Of a stretch of 64,000 bases of DNA, positions 42,279 through 50,620 are shown one piece after another (the first letter of the stretch is position 1; each line of letters starts with the position of its first letter). The notes beneath the pieces are model-generated. The model was not told where the DNA came from. It saw nothing but the letters and a program-made list of their open reading frames with translations, and searched no databases. The stretch lies in contig JAPWHR010000008.1 in the NCBI GenBank assembly GCA_027214345.1, positions 244,416 to 308,415 of the forward strand, given 5' to 3'. Position numbers and translations under genes: made by a program. This stretch comes from Comamonadaceae bacterium G21597-S1 (GTDB taxonomy: Bacteria; Pseudomonadota; Gammaproteobacteria; Burkholderiales; Burkholderiaceae_C).

Positions 42279-44960
42279 ATGAGCATTCGCAACCTGGACC
42301 AACTGCTGGACCCCGCATCCGTGGCCGTCTTCGGGGCCTCGTCGCGCGCGGGCAGTGTGGGCGCCACCGTCTGGAACAACCTGCGCAGCGGCGGCTTCAA
42401 GGGCCCGGTCTACCCGGTGAACCCGAACCACGCCACGCTCGATGGCCAAACGGTCTTCGCCCGCGCCGCCGATCTGCCCGGCGTGCCCGACCTGGCCGTG
42501 ATCTGCACGCCGGCTGCCGTGGTCCCGGGCCTGATCGCCGAGCTGGCTGCCTGCGGAACCCGCGCGGCCATCGTGCTCACCGCCGGCCTGGATGCGGCGC
42601 AGCGCAAGGCCATGCTGGACGCGGCCCGTCCAAGCCTGCTGCGGATCCTGGGCCCGAACTGCATCGGCATGTTGTCGCCACACTTGGGCCTGAACGCCAG
42701 CTTCGCGCACACGTCGGCGGCCCCGGGCGAGATCGCGTTCGTGTCGCAATCGGGCGCACTGGTCACCGCCATGCTGGATTGGGCCCGCGCCCGGGCGATC
42801 GGTTTCTCGCATTTCGTCTCGTTGGGCGAACACGCCGACGTCGATTTCGGCGACATGCTCGACTACCTGGCCAGCGACGCCAAGACCCGGGCCATCCTGC
42901 TGTACATCGAATCCATCGAGGCGCCGCGGAAGTTCATGTCGGCGGCACGCGCGGCCGCCCGCAACAAGCCGGTGATCGTCGTCAAGGCCGGGCGCTCGGC
43001 GCAAGGCCAGAAGGCCGCGGCCTCGCACACCGGCGCCCTGGCCGGCTCCGACCGGGTCTACGAGGCCGCCATCGCCCGCGCCGGCATGTTGCGGGTCGAC
43101 ACCTTGCAGCAGCTTTTCCTGGCCGCCGAAACCCTGACCCGGTTCCGCGGCAATACGTCCGACCAGCTGACCATCCTGACCAACGGCGGAGGTGCCGGCG
43201 TGATGGCGGCCGACGCCGCCGAGAACGCCGGCATCGAACTGGCCACGCCGGGACCGGACACGCTGGCCGCGCTGGACCAGGTGCTGCCGGCCAACTGGTC
43301 CCACGGGAACCCGGTGGACATCATCGGCGACGCCCCGGTGGATCGCTACGTGCAGACGCTGCAGGTGCTGCAGAAGGATCGACAAGCCGGTGCCATCCTG
43401 TTCATCCACGCGCCCACGGCTATCGTGCCCAGCGAGCGGATCGCACAGGCGCTGGTGCCGCTGGTCGATCGCCAGCGTCCACGCCTGTTGTCGTGCTGGC
43501 TCGGCGAGGCCGCCGTGGCCGACGCCCGCAAGCGTTTCCAGGACGCCGGCATCGCCAGCTACGACACACCCGAGGAGGCCGTCAGCGCGTTCGCGATGCT
43601 GGTGCGTTACCGGCGCAACCAGGCCCAGCTGCTCGAGGCCCCCACCGCCGAGGCGGACACCGACACCGGCCCCGACCGCGCTGCGGTACACGCCTTGCTG
43701 GAATCGGCGCTCGCGCAAGGCCGGCCCCTGCTGACGGAACCCCAGGCCAAGGCGGTGCTCGACGCCTACCGGATTCCGGTCGTGGCCACCCGTATCGTGC
43801 CGCCGAGTGCGGATGACGCGGCCAGCGCGGCGCAGGCCATCGGTTTTCCGGTCGTGCTCAAGATCCTGTCGGACGACATTTCGCACAAGTCGGACGTCGG
43901 CGGCGTGGTGCTCGACCTGGCCCATGCGGCCGCGGTCCGGGACGCGGCCGAGGCCATGCTTGCACGGGTCGCACGGGAACGTCCGCAGGCCCGCGTGGAC
44001 GGTTTCACCGTGCAGGCCATGGTGCGCCCGGCCCATGCGCGCGAGCTGATCGTCGGCGCCAGCATTGATGCGGTTTTCGGTCCGGTGATCCTGTTCGGCT
44101 CGGGCGGGACCTCGGTCGAAGTGGTGGCCGACCGCGCGATCGCGCTGCCCCCGCTGAACAGCCGCCTGGCCCGCGCGCTGGTGCGCAACACCCGCGTCGC
44201 GCGGCTGCTCGACGGCTTCCGGGACACACCGGCTGCCGACCTGGATGCACTCGACGACGTGCTGGTCGCCGTGTCGCAGCTCATGGCCGATCATCCGCAG
44301 ATCACCGAACTCGACATCAACCCGCTGATCCTCGGCCCGCAGGGGGCGGTCGCGCTCGATGCCCGGATCCGGGTCGACGCCAGCCGCGCCGGAGGCGCCG
44401 AACATTTCGCGATCAAACCCTACCCGGCCGAACTGGCCGAGCAGCTCGAGTGGCAAGGCCGCTCGATGCTGGTGCGTCCGATCCGGCCGGGCGACGAGGA
44501 GCAGCACCTGGAATTCCTGTCGCAGCTCGACCCCGAGGATGTGCGCATGCGGGTGTTCTACAGCCGGCGCAGCATCGAGCCCAGCGAACTGGCCCGGCTG
44601 ACCCAGATCGACTACGAACGCGAGATCGCCTTCGTCGCGGAGAGCGTCGGCCCCGACGGCAAGGCGCAGACCCTGGCGGCCGCGCGCGCGGTGACCGACC
44701 CCGACAACATCGACGCGGAATTCGGCATCATCGTGCGCTCGGACCTCAAGGGCCAGGGACTGGGCCGCCTGATGATGGACAAACTGATCCGCACGCTGCG
44801 CGCCCAGGGCACGCAGCGCCTGGTGGCCACGGTGCTCAACGACAACAAGCGCATGCTGGCCCTGCAGCGCGATCTCGGCTTCGTCGAGATCACGGACGAA
44901 GATGCCGACGGTACCCGCGCGATCACGCTCGACCTGCAGCGCACGGGTGCCGCAGCGTGA
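42279..44960 (+). CDS. ADP-forming acyl-CoA synthetase fused to GNAT acetyltransferase (Pat-like)
   Basis: An 893-residue fusion. Residues 1-460 are the CoA-binding and flavodoxin-like domains of NDP-forming acetyl-CoA synthetases (DPASVAVFGASSRAGSVG at the start, catalytic-type SHTGALAGSD near 250). Residues 480-700 form an ATP-grasp domain (HKSDVGGVVLDL). Residues 725-893 form a GNAT domain (FGIIVRSDLKGQGLGRLMMDKLI). The layout is that of bacterial Pat/PatZ protein lysine acetyltransferases, whose synthetase part is often inactive. Here the SHTG motif is kept, so both roles remain possible. It lies downstream of an FNR-type box. Confidence 0.9.
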   Translation: MSIRNLDQLLDPASVAVFGASSRAGSVGATVWNNLRSGGFKGPVYPVNPNHATLDGQTVFARAADLPGVPDLAVICTPAAVVPGLIAELAACGTRAAIVLTAGLDAAQRKAMLDAARPSLLRILGPNCIGMLSPHLGLNASFAHTSAAPGEIAFVSQSGALVTAMLDWARARAIGFSHFVSLGEHADVDFGDMLDYLASDAKTRAILLYIESIEAPRKFMSAARAAARNKPVIVVKAGRSAQGQKAAASHTGALAGSDRVYEAAIARAGMLRVDTLQQLFLAAETLTRFRGNTSDQLTILTNGGGAGVMAADAAENAGIELATPGPDTLAALDQVLPANWSHGNPVDIIGDAPVDRYVQTLQVLQKDRQAGAILFIHAPTAIVPSERIAQALVPLVDRQRPRLLSCWLGEAAVADARKRFQDAGIASYDTPEEAVSAFAMLVRYRRNQAQLLEAPTAEADTDTGPDRAAVHALLESALAQGRPLLTEPQAKAVLDAYRIPVVATRIVPPSADDAASAAQAIGFPVVLKILSDDISHKSDVGGVVLDLAHAAAVRDAAEAMLARVARERPQARVDGFTVQAMVRPAHARELIVGASIDAVFGPVILFGSGGTSVEVVADRAIALPPLNSRLARALVRNTRVARLLDGFRDTPAADLDALDDVLVAVSQLMADHPQITELDINPLILGPQGAVALDARIRVDASRAGGAEHFAIKPYPAELAEQLEWQGRSMLVRPIRPGDEEQHLEFLSQLDPEDVRMRVFYSRRSIEPSELARLTQIDYEREIAFVAESVGPDGKAQTLAAARAVTDPDNIDAEFGIIVRSDLKGQGLGRLMMDKLIRTLRAQGTQRLVATVLNDNKRMLALQRDLGFVEITDEDADGTRAITLDLQRTGAAA

Positions 44961-44964
44961 TCCG

Positions 44965-47667
44965 ATGACGCCATCGACACCGGACACCGGCGCCGGCTGG
45001 CACGCGCGCGAGACCGACGCCGCACTGGCGGCGCTCGCCAGCAACCGCACCAGCGGGCTGGATCCGGCCGAGGCGCGGCAGCGCCTGCAGTCGCACGGAC
45101 CGAATGCCTTGCCCTCGGCGGGCCGACGCAGCCGCTGGCTTCGGCTGGCGATGCAGTTCCACAACCCGCTGATCTACGTGCTGCTGCTGGCCGGCGGCAT
45201 GACGGTGGCGCTGCAGGACTACATCGACGCCGGCGTGATCTTCGGTGTCGTGATCATCAACGCACTGATCGGCTTCGTGCAGGAAGGCAAGGCCGAAAAG
45301 GCCCTGGAGGCGGTCCAGGCCATGCTGGCCAGCCATGCCACGGTGCTGCGCGGCGGCGAGCTGCTCGAGATCGACGCCCGCGACCTGGTGCCGGGTGACA
45401 TCGTGCTGGTCGAGTCCGGCGCTCGCGTGCCGGCCGACCTGCGCCTGATCCGCTCGCGCAACCTGCGCATCAATGAAGCGGCCTTGACCGGCGAATCCGT
45501 ACCGGTCGACAAGAACGTCGATGCCGTCGACGCCGCCGCGGCGCTGGCCGACCGCCGGAACATGGCCTACAGCGGCACCACGGTCAGCTTCGGGCAGGCG
45601 CACGGGCTGGTGGTGGCCACCGGCCGCGAGACCGAGATCGGCCGCATCGGCACCCTGGTCGGTCAGGTGCAGACGCTGGACACGCCATTGACACGTCGGC
45701 TGGACCAGTTCGCGCGCCAGATCACGCTGCTGATCCTGGTGGTCGGGGTGTTGACCTTCCTGTTCGGCTACTTCGGCCGTGAGCTGCCGATGCTCGAGAT
45801 CTTCCTGGCCGTGGTCGGCCTGGCGGTCGCCGCGATCCCGGAGGGCCTGCCAGCCATCGTGACCATCGTGCTGGCCATCGGCACCCGGGCCATGGCGCGC
45901 AACAATACCATCGTGCGCCGCCTGCCGGCGGTCGAGACCCTGGGTTCGGTCACCGTGGTCTGTTCGGACAAGACCGGCACCCTGACCCGCAACGAGATGA
46001 CGGCGGTCGCGGTCATCGTGCCCGGCGCCCGTTACCGGGTCAGCGGCAGCGGTTATGCGCCCGAGGGCGGCTTCCATCGCGATGACACGCCGGTCGACCC
46101 GGACGCGGAGCCGGCCTTGCAGGCGCTGGCCAGTTGTGCCTTGTTGTGCAACGACGCGCAGCTCAAGCACGACGACCAGGCCGGCTGGCAGCTGGTCGGC
46201 GACCCGACCGAAGGCGCCTTGCTGACCCTGGCGCACAAGGCCGGCTTCGATGCGCAGGACGCGGCCCTGCAGATGCCGCGCATCGACGTGATTCCGTTCG
46301 AATCCGAACACCGGTTCATGGCCACGCTGCACCACGATCATGCCGGCCATCGATTCATCCTGCTCAAGGGGGCGCCGGAGCGGGTGCTCGGGCTGTGCGT
46401 GCGCGACGCCGACGGCGCCCCCGTCGACCCGGACCACTGGCAGCAGCAGATCCATGCGGCGGCGGCGATCGGACAGCGCGTGCTGGCGCTGGCGCGACGC
46501 GACATGCCGGTCGACACGCGCGAACTGGCGATGGACGACATCGGCCCGCACTTCACCTTGCTCGGCCTGGTCGGGCTGATCGATCCGCCGCGCGACGAAG
46601 CCATTGCGGCGGTGGCCGACTGCCGAGGCGCCGGCCTGCGCGTCAAGATGATCACCGGCGACCACGCGGTGACCGCCAGCGCCATCGGCGCCCAGCTCGG
46701 ACTGGCCACGGGCCGGGTATTGACCGGCGACGCGATACAGGACATGGACGAGGCACAGCTGCGCAACGCGGTGCTCGAGACCGACATCATCGCCCGCGCC
46801 AGCCCGGAGCACAAGCTGCGGCTGGTCGCAGCCCTGCAGGCCGAGGGCGAACTGGTCGCCATGACCGGTGACGGCGTCAACGACGCGCCAGCCCTGAAGG
46901 CGGCCGATATCGGCGTCGCCATGGGCCACAAGGGCACGGACGCGGCGCGCGAGGCGGCCGACCTGGTGCTGACCGACGACAACTTCGCCACCATCGCCGC
47001 CGCAGTACGCGAAGGCCGGGTGGTGTTCGACAACATCAAGAAGTCGCTGCTGTTCATCCTGCCCACGAATGGCGGCGAGGCCGGCGTCATCCTGCTGGCC
47101 GTGTTCGCCGGCCTGGCACTGCCGGTGACCGCCGGCCAGATCCTGTGGATCAACATGGTCACGACGATCACGCTGGCGCTGGCACTGGCATTCGAGCCTG
47201 CGGAGGCCGGCGTGATGCGCCGCCCGCCACGCAAGCCGAGCGAGCCACTGATCACGCCGCTGCTGGGCCTGCGCATCACCATCGTGAGCCTGCTGATGGT
47301 GCTGGTGACCTTCGCGGTGTTCGAATGGGAACTGTCACGCGGCAACAGCATCGAAACGGCACGCACCGCGGCCGTCAACATGCTGGTAGTCGGCGAGCTG
47401 GTCTACCTGTTCAACGTACGATTCTTCACCGCCACGGCGTTCAACCGCACGCTGTTCTCCGGCAACACGGTTGCCAGCGCCATGGCCTTGATTTTGATCG
47501 TATTGCAACTACTTTTCACCTATGCGCCGACCATGCAACATGTTTTCCAGACCACCGCGCTGGACGCCGCGTCATGGGCAGTGATCGTCACGCTGGGCCT
47601 GGTGAAGTTCTTCGTCGTCGAGGCCGAGAAATGGATCTTGCGCCGCAACGGCATACGGAGCCTGTAG
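44965..47667 (+). CDS. P-type cation-transporting ATPase (P2A-like)
   Basis: A 900-residue ten-helix P-type ATPase. The actuator motif LTGESVPVDK, the ion-binding AAIPEGLPA in M4, the phosphorylation site CSDKTGTLTRNE and the hinge TGDGVNDAPALKAADIGVAMG are intact. PEGLP and overall length place it with calcium or monovalent-cation pumps of the P2 group rather than heavy-metal pumps, as there is no CPC motif and no metal-binding N-domain. It starts 4 bases after the synthetase/GNAT gene. The transported ion is not certain. Confidence 0.92.
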   Translation: MTPSTPDTGAGWHARETDAALAALASNRTSGLDPAEARQRLQSHGPNALPSAGRRSRWLRLAMQFHNPLIYVLLLAGGMTVALQDYIDAGVIFGVVIINALIGFVQEGKAEKALEAVQAMLASHATVLRGGELLEIDARDLVPGDIVLVESGARVPADLRLIRSRNLRINEAALTGESVPVDKNVDAVDAAAALADRRNMAYSGTTVSFGQAHGLVVATGRETEIGRIGTLVGQVQTLDTPLTRRLDQFARQITLLILVVGVLTFLFGYFGRELPMLEIFLAVVGLAVAAIPEGLPAIVTIVLAIGTRAMARNNTIVRRLPAVETLGSVTVVCSDKTGTLTRNEMTAVAVIVPGARYRVSGSGYAPEGGFHRDDTPVDPDAEPALQALASCALLCNDAQLKHDDQAGWQLVGDPTEGALLTLAHKAGFDAQDAALQMPRIDVIPFESEHRFMATLHHDHAGHRFILLKGAPERVLGLCVRDADGAPVDPDHWQQQIHAAAAIGQRVLALARRDMPVDTRELAMDDIGPHFTLLGLVGLIDPPRDEAIAAVADCRGAGLRVKMITGDHAVTASAIGAQLGLATGRVLTGDAIQDMDEAQLRNAVLETDIIARASPEHKLRLVAALQAEGELVAMTGDGVNDAPALKAADIGVAMGHKGTDAAREAADLVLTDDNFATIAAAVREGRVVFDNIKKSLLFILPTNGGEAGVILLAVFAGLALPVTAGQILWINMVTTITLALALAFEPAEAGVMRRPPRKPSEPLITPLLGLRITIVSLLMVLVTFAVFEWELSRGNSIETARTAAVNMLVVGELVYLFNVRFFTATAFNRTLFSGNTVASAMALILIVLQLLFTYAPTMQHVFQTTALDAASWAVIVTLGLVKFFVVEAEKWILRRNGIRSL

Positions 47668-48216
47668 ATGGGCCTGCGTGAACGCCTGCGCGCCTTGGTT
47701 CCGACCCGTGCGCAGATCCACGACAACCGCTGGCTGCGCTGGCTCGGGCCCTTGTTGCGGCGGCCCCGCCTGTGGCGCTGGTCGCGCCGCGGCGTGGCGC
47801 TGGGCGTGGCGCTGGGCATCTTCTTCGGCCTGCTGATCCCGGTGGCCCAGATTCCGCTGTCGGTAGGCGCTGCCGTGGTGCTGCGCGCCAACGTGCCCGC
47901 GGCCGCGGTCAGCACGCTGGTGACCAACCCGCTGACCTTCGGGCCCTTGTATTACGCGGCGTTCAAGCTCGGGCACTGGGTCACGGGCAGCCCGCCCAAG
48001 GCGGGGCACGACGAAAAATCGGCGGACGAACTGCACGCGGCCGGACTGCCCAAGGAAGAGGTGCGGTTGTGGCAACGCATGACGTCGGTCGGCAAGCCCC
48101 TGCTGCTGGGGCTGGCCATCATCGCAACCCTGATGGGCCTGTTGTCCTATGCCCTGATCGCGCTGACCTGGCATGCCTGGACCTGGTTCAAGCGCCGCAA
48201 GCGCCGATTGCCCTGA
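47668..48216 (+). CDS. DUF2062 membrane protein
   Basis: A 182-residue protein of the DUF2062 family. It has a basic N-terminus, then SRRGVALGVALGIFFGLLIPVAQIPLSVGAAVVLRANVPAAAVSTLVTNPLTFGPLYYAAFKLG in recognisable blocks, which is the core of the family with two to three membrane helices, and a final transmembrane segment followed by a basic tail. Function is unknown. Its ATG follows the ATPase stop without a gap, so the two are cotranscribed. Confidence 0.85.
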   Translation: MGLRERLRALVPTRAQIHDNRWLRWLGPLLRRPRLWRWSRRGVALGVALGIFFGLLIPVAQIPLSVGAAVVLRANVPAAAVSTLVTNPLTFGPLYYAAFKLGHWVTGSPPKAGHDEKSADELHAAGLPKEEVRLWQRMTSVGKPLLLGLAIIATLMGLLSYALIALTWHAWTWFKRRKRRLP

Positions 48217-48248
48217 CGCCCGCGGCCCGCGACCGCCGCAGGGTGACA

Positions 48249-48551
48249 ATGCAGGCACAAGATCACGAAGTCATGACCATGCAGATCCAGATTCCCGACG
48301 AGGCGCGCAAACGCGCCATCAGTTCCATCGAGCGGTATTTCGCCGAAAACATGGAAGAACGCATCGGCAACGTGGCCGCCGGCGCCTTGCTGGGCTACTT
48401 TCTCGAGGAAATCGGCCCTGTCGTCTACAACCAGGCGGTCACCGACGTGCAGGAACGGCTGCAGGCGCGGGTGATGGAGGTCGACATCGAGCTGCATGCG
48501 GACGAGTTCGACTACTGGCGCAAGTACGACCAGTCGCGCAAACGTCGCTGA
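48249..48551 (+). CDS. DUF2164 protein
   Basis: A 100-residue small soluble protein of the DUF2164 family. The core RKRAISSIERYFAENMEERIGNVAAGALLGYFLEEIGPVVYNQAVTDVQERL (in pieces, residues 20-70) and the final DEFDYWRKY are diagnostic. No biochemical role is known. The start at 48249 has AGGGTG upstream. Internal Mets at 48273 and 48279 are possible and would give the more usual family length. Confidence 0.8.
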   Translation: MQAQDHEVMTMQIQIPDEARKRAISSIERYFAENMEERIGNVAAGALLGYFLEEIGPVVYNQAVTDVQERLQARVMEVDIELHADEFDYWRKYDQSRKRR

Positions 48552-48586
48552 ATCCGGGGCCGCGGCGCACCGGCGGCAGCCGGGCC

Positions 48587-48603
48587 ATGACCTGTCAGGT
48601 CAT
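48587..48603. promoter_or_regulatory. 17-bp perfect palindrome upstream of atpE
   Basis: ATGACCTG-T-CAGGTCAT has two perfect 8-base arms around a single base, the symmetry expected for a dimeric regulator. It lies 79 bases before the atpE ATG and 36 bases after the DUF2164 stop. A second weaker inverted repeat follows, CGCCATG at 48637-48643 and CATGGCG at 48652-48658. No T-tract supports a terminator role. Confidence 0.5.
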
Positions 48604-48681
48604 CGACACGCGGCGCGGGCGGGCCGACACTGGTGGCGCCATGGCAGCGGTCATGGCGATACCACCTGAAAGGAACCCACC

Positions 48682-48921
48682 ATGGCATCGATCGACCTTC
48701 TCCCACTGGCCATCGCCCTGCTGATCGGCATTCCCGCCTTTGGCTCATGCATCGGCATCGGCCTGGCCAGCATGAAGATGCTCGAATCGGTCGCGCGCCA
48801 GCCGGAACTGGCGCCCGAACTGCAGACCAGGTATTTCCTGGCCGTCGGCGTCACGGATGGCGCCTTCATCATTGCCACCGGCATCGGCCTGTGGTTTGCG
48901 ACCGCCAATCCGTTCCAGTAA
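48682..48921 (+). CDS. atpE: F0F1 ATP synthase subunit c, stand-alone copy
   Basis: A 79-residue two-helix proteolipid. Helix 1 carries the glycine-rich packing face (G16, G21, G25, G27). The polar loop is ARQPELAP (residues 38-45, with the conserved RQPE). Helix 2 has the ion-carrying carboxylate Asp59 in FLAVGVTDGAFI, and the C-terminus is ANPFQ. It is therefore a plausible functional rotor subunit. No other atp gene is within the window, so this is either a displaced or an extra copy. AAAGGAAC precedes the ATG. Confidence 0.88.
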   Translation: MASIDLLPLAIALLIGIPAFGSCIGIGLASMKMLESVARQPELAPELQTRYFLAVGVTDGAFIIATGIGLWFATANPFQ

Positions 48922-49053
48922 CCTGCGCCGGCTGCGCGCCGCGCTCCACCCTGGCGGCATCGCGGGCACTGAGCGGTCGTGCCGGGTCGCGCCGGCCCAG
49001 CCCTTAGACTGTCGGCTCCGTACACACCGACGACCGAACGAAGCACACAGGAC

Positions 49054-50232
49054 ATGGATCGCAGCTGGGCACGTATAGGCTGGTTGTACACACTCGGTGT
49101 GCTGGCGGCCGCGCAACTGGGCAAGATGTCAGCGCTGGTTCCGCTGATCTCGATCGAACTGGCCATGAGCCTGACGGTGGCCGGCGTGCTGATCTCGCTG
49201 CTGGAGATCGGTGGGGCCACGCTGGGCTTCACCGCCGGCCTGTTCGTCGACCGCATCGGCGTGCGGCGGGTGTTGCTGACCGGCATCGGTTTCTTTGCGC
49301 TGGCAGGGTTCGGCGAGTCGCTGGCGCCTTCGGTGGCCACGCTGGTGGGCCTGCGGCTGCTCGAAGGTGCGGCCTACCTGTGTGTCGTCGTGGCCGCACC
49401 GCTTCTGATCTTTCGCACCGCGCCGACGGGTCGCCAGGGCGTGGCCCTGGCGTTATGGAGCAGCTTCGTGCCGGTGGGCTTTGCGCTCGGCGCCACCACG
49501 TCGGGCTGGATCGCCGACGGCGTGTCGTGGCGGGCGGCCACGCTGGTATGGGGCGTCGTGGCGGCCGTCATGCTGCTGGCATCCTGGCGCATGGCGTTTG
49601 CGCGTGTGCCCGCGGGCGCATCGCTGCGTCGGCTGACGATTCCGCGCTGGCCGATCTGGGCGCTGACGCTGGCCTTCGGCTGCTACGCGAGTTTTGCAGT
49701 CGGCCTGATCGCGCTATTGCCCACTTTCCTGGTCGAGCAGGCCGGTGCGCCGCCGCGCGTGGCCGGCCTGATCGGTGGCCTGGCCGCCTTCATCTCGGTG
49801 CTCGGCGTGCTGATCGCGGCCTGGCTGCGCCACCGAGGCGGCGACCGCATGGCCTGGATCGTGGTGGCCATCGTCGTACCGTCGGCACTGCTGTTCGCGG
49901 TATTCGCGGAGGACGCCGGCGTCTGGCGCGTGGCCGTGGTGATGCTGGTGCTCAATACCATCTCCGGCATCTATTCCGGCCTGGCCTTCGCACAGTTGCC
50001 GGCGCTGGCGCGCTCGGACAGCGAGATGGCGGTGGCCAACGGCCTGACCCTGCAATTCGGTGCCACCGGCTCGTTGCTGGGCCCACCGATGTTCGCGGCC
50101 TGTGTCGAACGCTGGGGATGGAACGGCGCGGCGATCGCCGGGGCCCTGGTCTCGGCCGCATGCCTGATCCTGATGCAATGGGCTCGCGCCGACGATGCCT
50201 GCCCGGCGTCCTCGCTGCCCTCCTCGGTCTGA
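49054..50232 (+). CDS. Major facilitator superfamily transporter
   Basis: A 392-residue carrier with about twelve transmembrane helices. The MFS loop 2-3 motif appears as GLFVDRIGVRRVLLTG (about residues 66-81). The two halves are split by a cytoplasmic loop around residues 185-200. It resembles the cyanate / 2-nitroimidazole-type and other small-anion MFS carriers only in general form, so no substrate is proposed. The start at 49054 places the first helix correctly. It is probably monocistronic. Its stop is 35 bases before the convergent DUF2892 stop. Confidence 0.85.
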   Translation: MDRSWARIGWLYTLGVLAAAQLGKMSALVPLISIELAMSLTVAGVLISLLEIGGATLGFTAGLFVDRIGVRRVLLTGIGFFALAGFGESLAPSVATLVGLRLLEGAAYLCVVVAAPLLIFRTAPTGRQGVALALWSSFVPVGFALGATTSGWIADGVSWRAATLVWGVVAAVMLLASWRMAFARVPAGASLRRLTIPRWPIWALTLAFGCYASFAVGLIALLPTFLVEQAGAPPRVAGLIGGLAAFISVLGVLIAAWLRHRGGDRMAWIVVAIVVPSALLFAVFAEDAGVWRVAVVMLVLNTISGIYSGLAFAQLPALARSDSEMAVANGLTLQFGATGSLLGPPMFAACVERWGWNGAAIAGALVSAACLILMQWARADDACPASSLPSSV

Positions 50233-50266
50233 ACCCCGATGGCCCGGACCCGACGGCTTTCGCGCG

Positions 50267-50464
50267 TCAGCTCTTCTTCTTCATTGCGCAGGTACTGAAA
50301 CCGAACATGGCGTAAGGCGGGCACCAGCCGATGATCCCGGTGACCAGCGGCACGACCCCCAGCCAGCCCCAGACACCGATGGTTCCGGCCAGTGTCAGGC
50401 CGATCAGGATCAGGCCGATGGCGATACGGGCAAAGCGGTCGATACCGCCGACGTTGAGGGTCAT
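50267..50464 (-). CDS. DUF2892 (YgaP transmembrane-like) protein
   Basis: A 65-residue inner-membrane protein with two helices. The opening NVGGIDRFARIAIGLILIGLTLAG and closing GIIGWCPPYAMFGFSTC are the DUF2892 signature. The same domain forms the membrane anchor of the E. coli sulfurtransferase YgaP, but here no rhodanese domain is attached. Its ATG follows AAGGAG. A TAGATT -10 (minus strand, 50501-50496) lies at the spacing for activation by the FNR-type box it shares with hoxF. Confidence 0.85.
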   Translation of the reverse strand: MTLNVGGIDRFARIAIGLILIGLTLAGTIGVWGWLGVVPLVTGIIGWCPPYAMFGFSTCAMKKKS

Positions 50465-50495
50465 GGTGCGCTCCTTGGCATGGGTGATACCCCGC

Positions 50496-50501
50496 AATCT
50501 A
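50496..50501 (-). promoter_or_regulatory. Candidate -10 of the DUF2892 gene
   Basis: TAGATT on the minus strand predicts a start near 50489, which is 40 to 41 bases from the centre of the FNR-type box at 50523-50536. This is the geometry of a class II FNR-dependent promoter. Confidence 0.45.
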
Positions 50502-50522
50502 CCCGGATCGGCTGGCCGGCCA

Positions 50523-50536
50523 TTGACATGCGTCAA
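50523..50536. promoter_or_regulatory. FNR/ANR-type box between DUF2892 and hoxF
   Basis: TTGACATGCGTCAA is a symmetrical FNR/DNR-type site (TTGAC-N4-GTCAA). Its centre at 50529.5 predicts a hoxF transcript start near 50571, 50 bases before the preferred ATG at 50621, and a DUF2892 start near 50489 on the other strand. One dimer could serve both genes under low oxygen. Confidence 0.65.
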
Positions 50537-50620
50537 GTCCTCTTGCGGCCAGGCGATCAAACTGGTGCAATGTCCACTGGCCAGCTGACGCGCACGCAGC
50601 GCGTCGGATCCACTTCCTTC

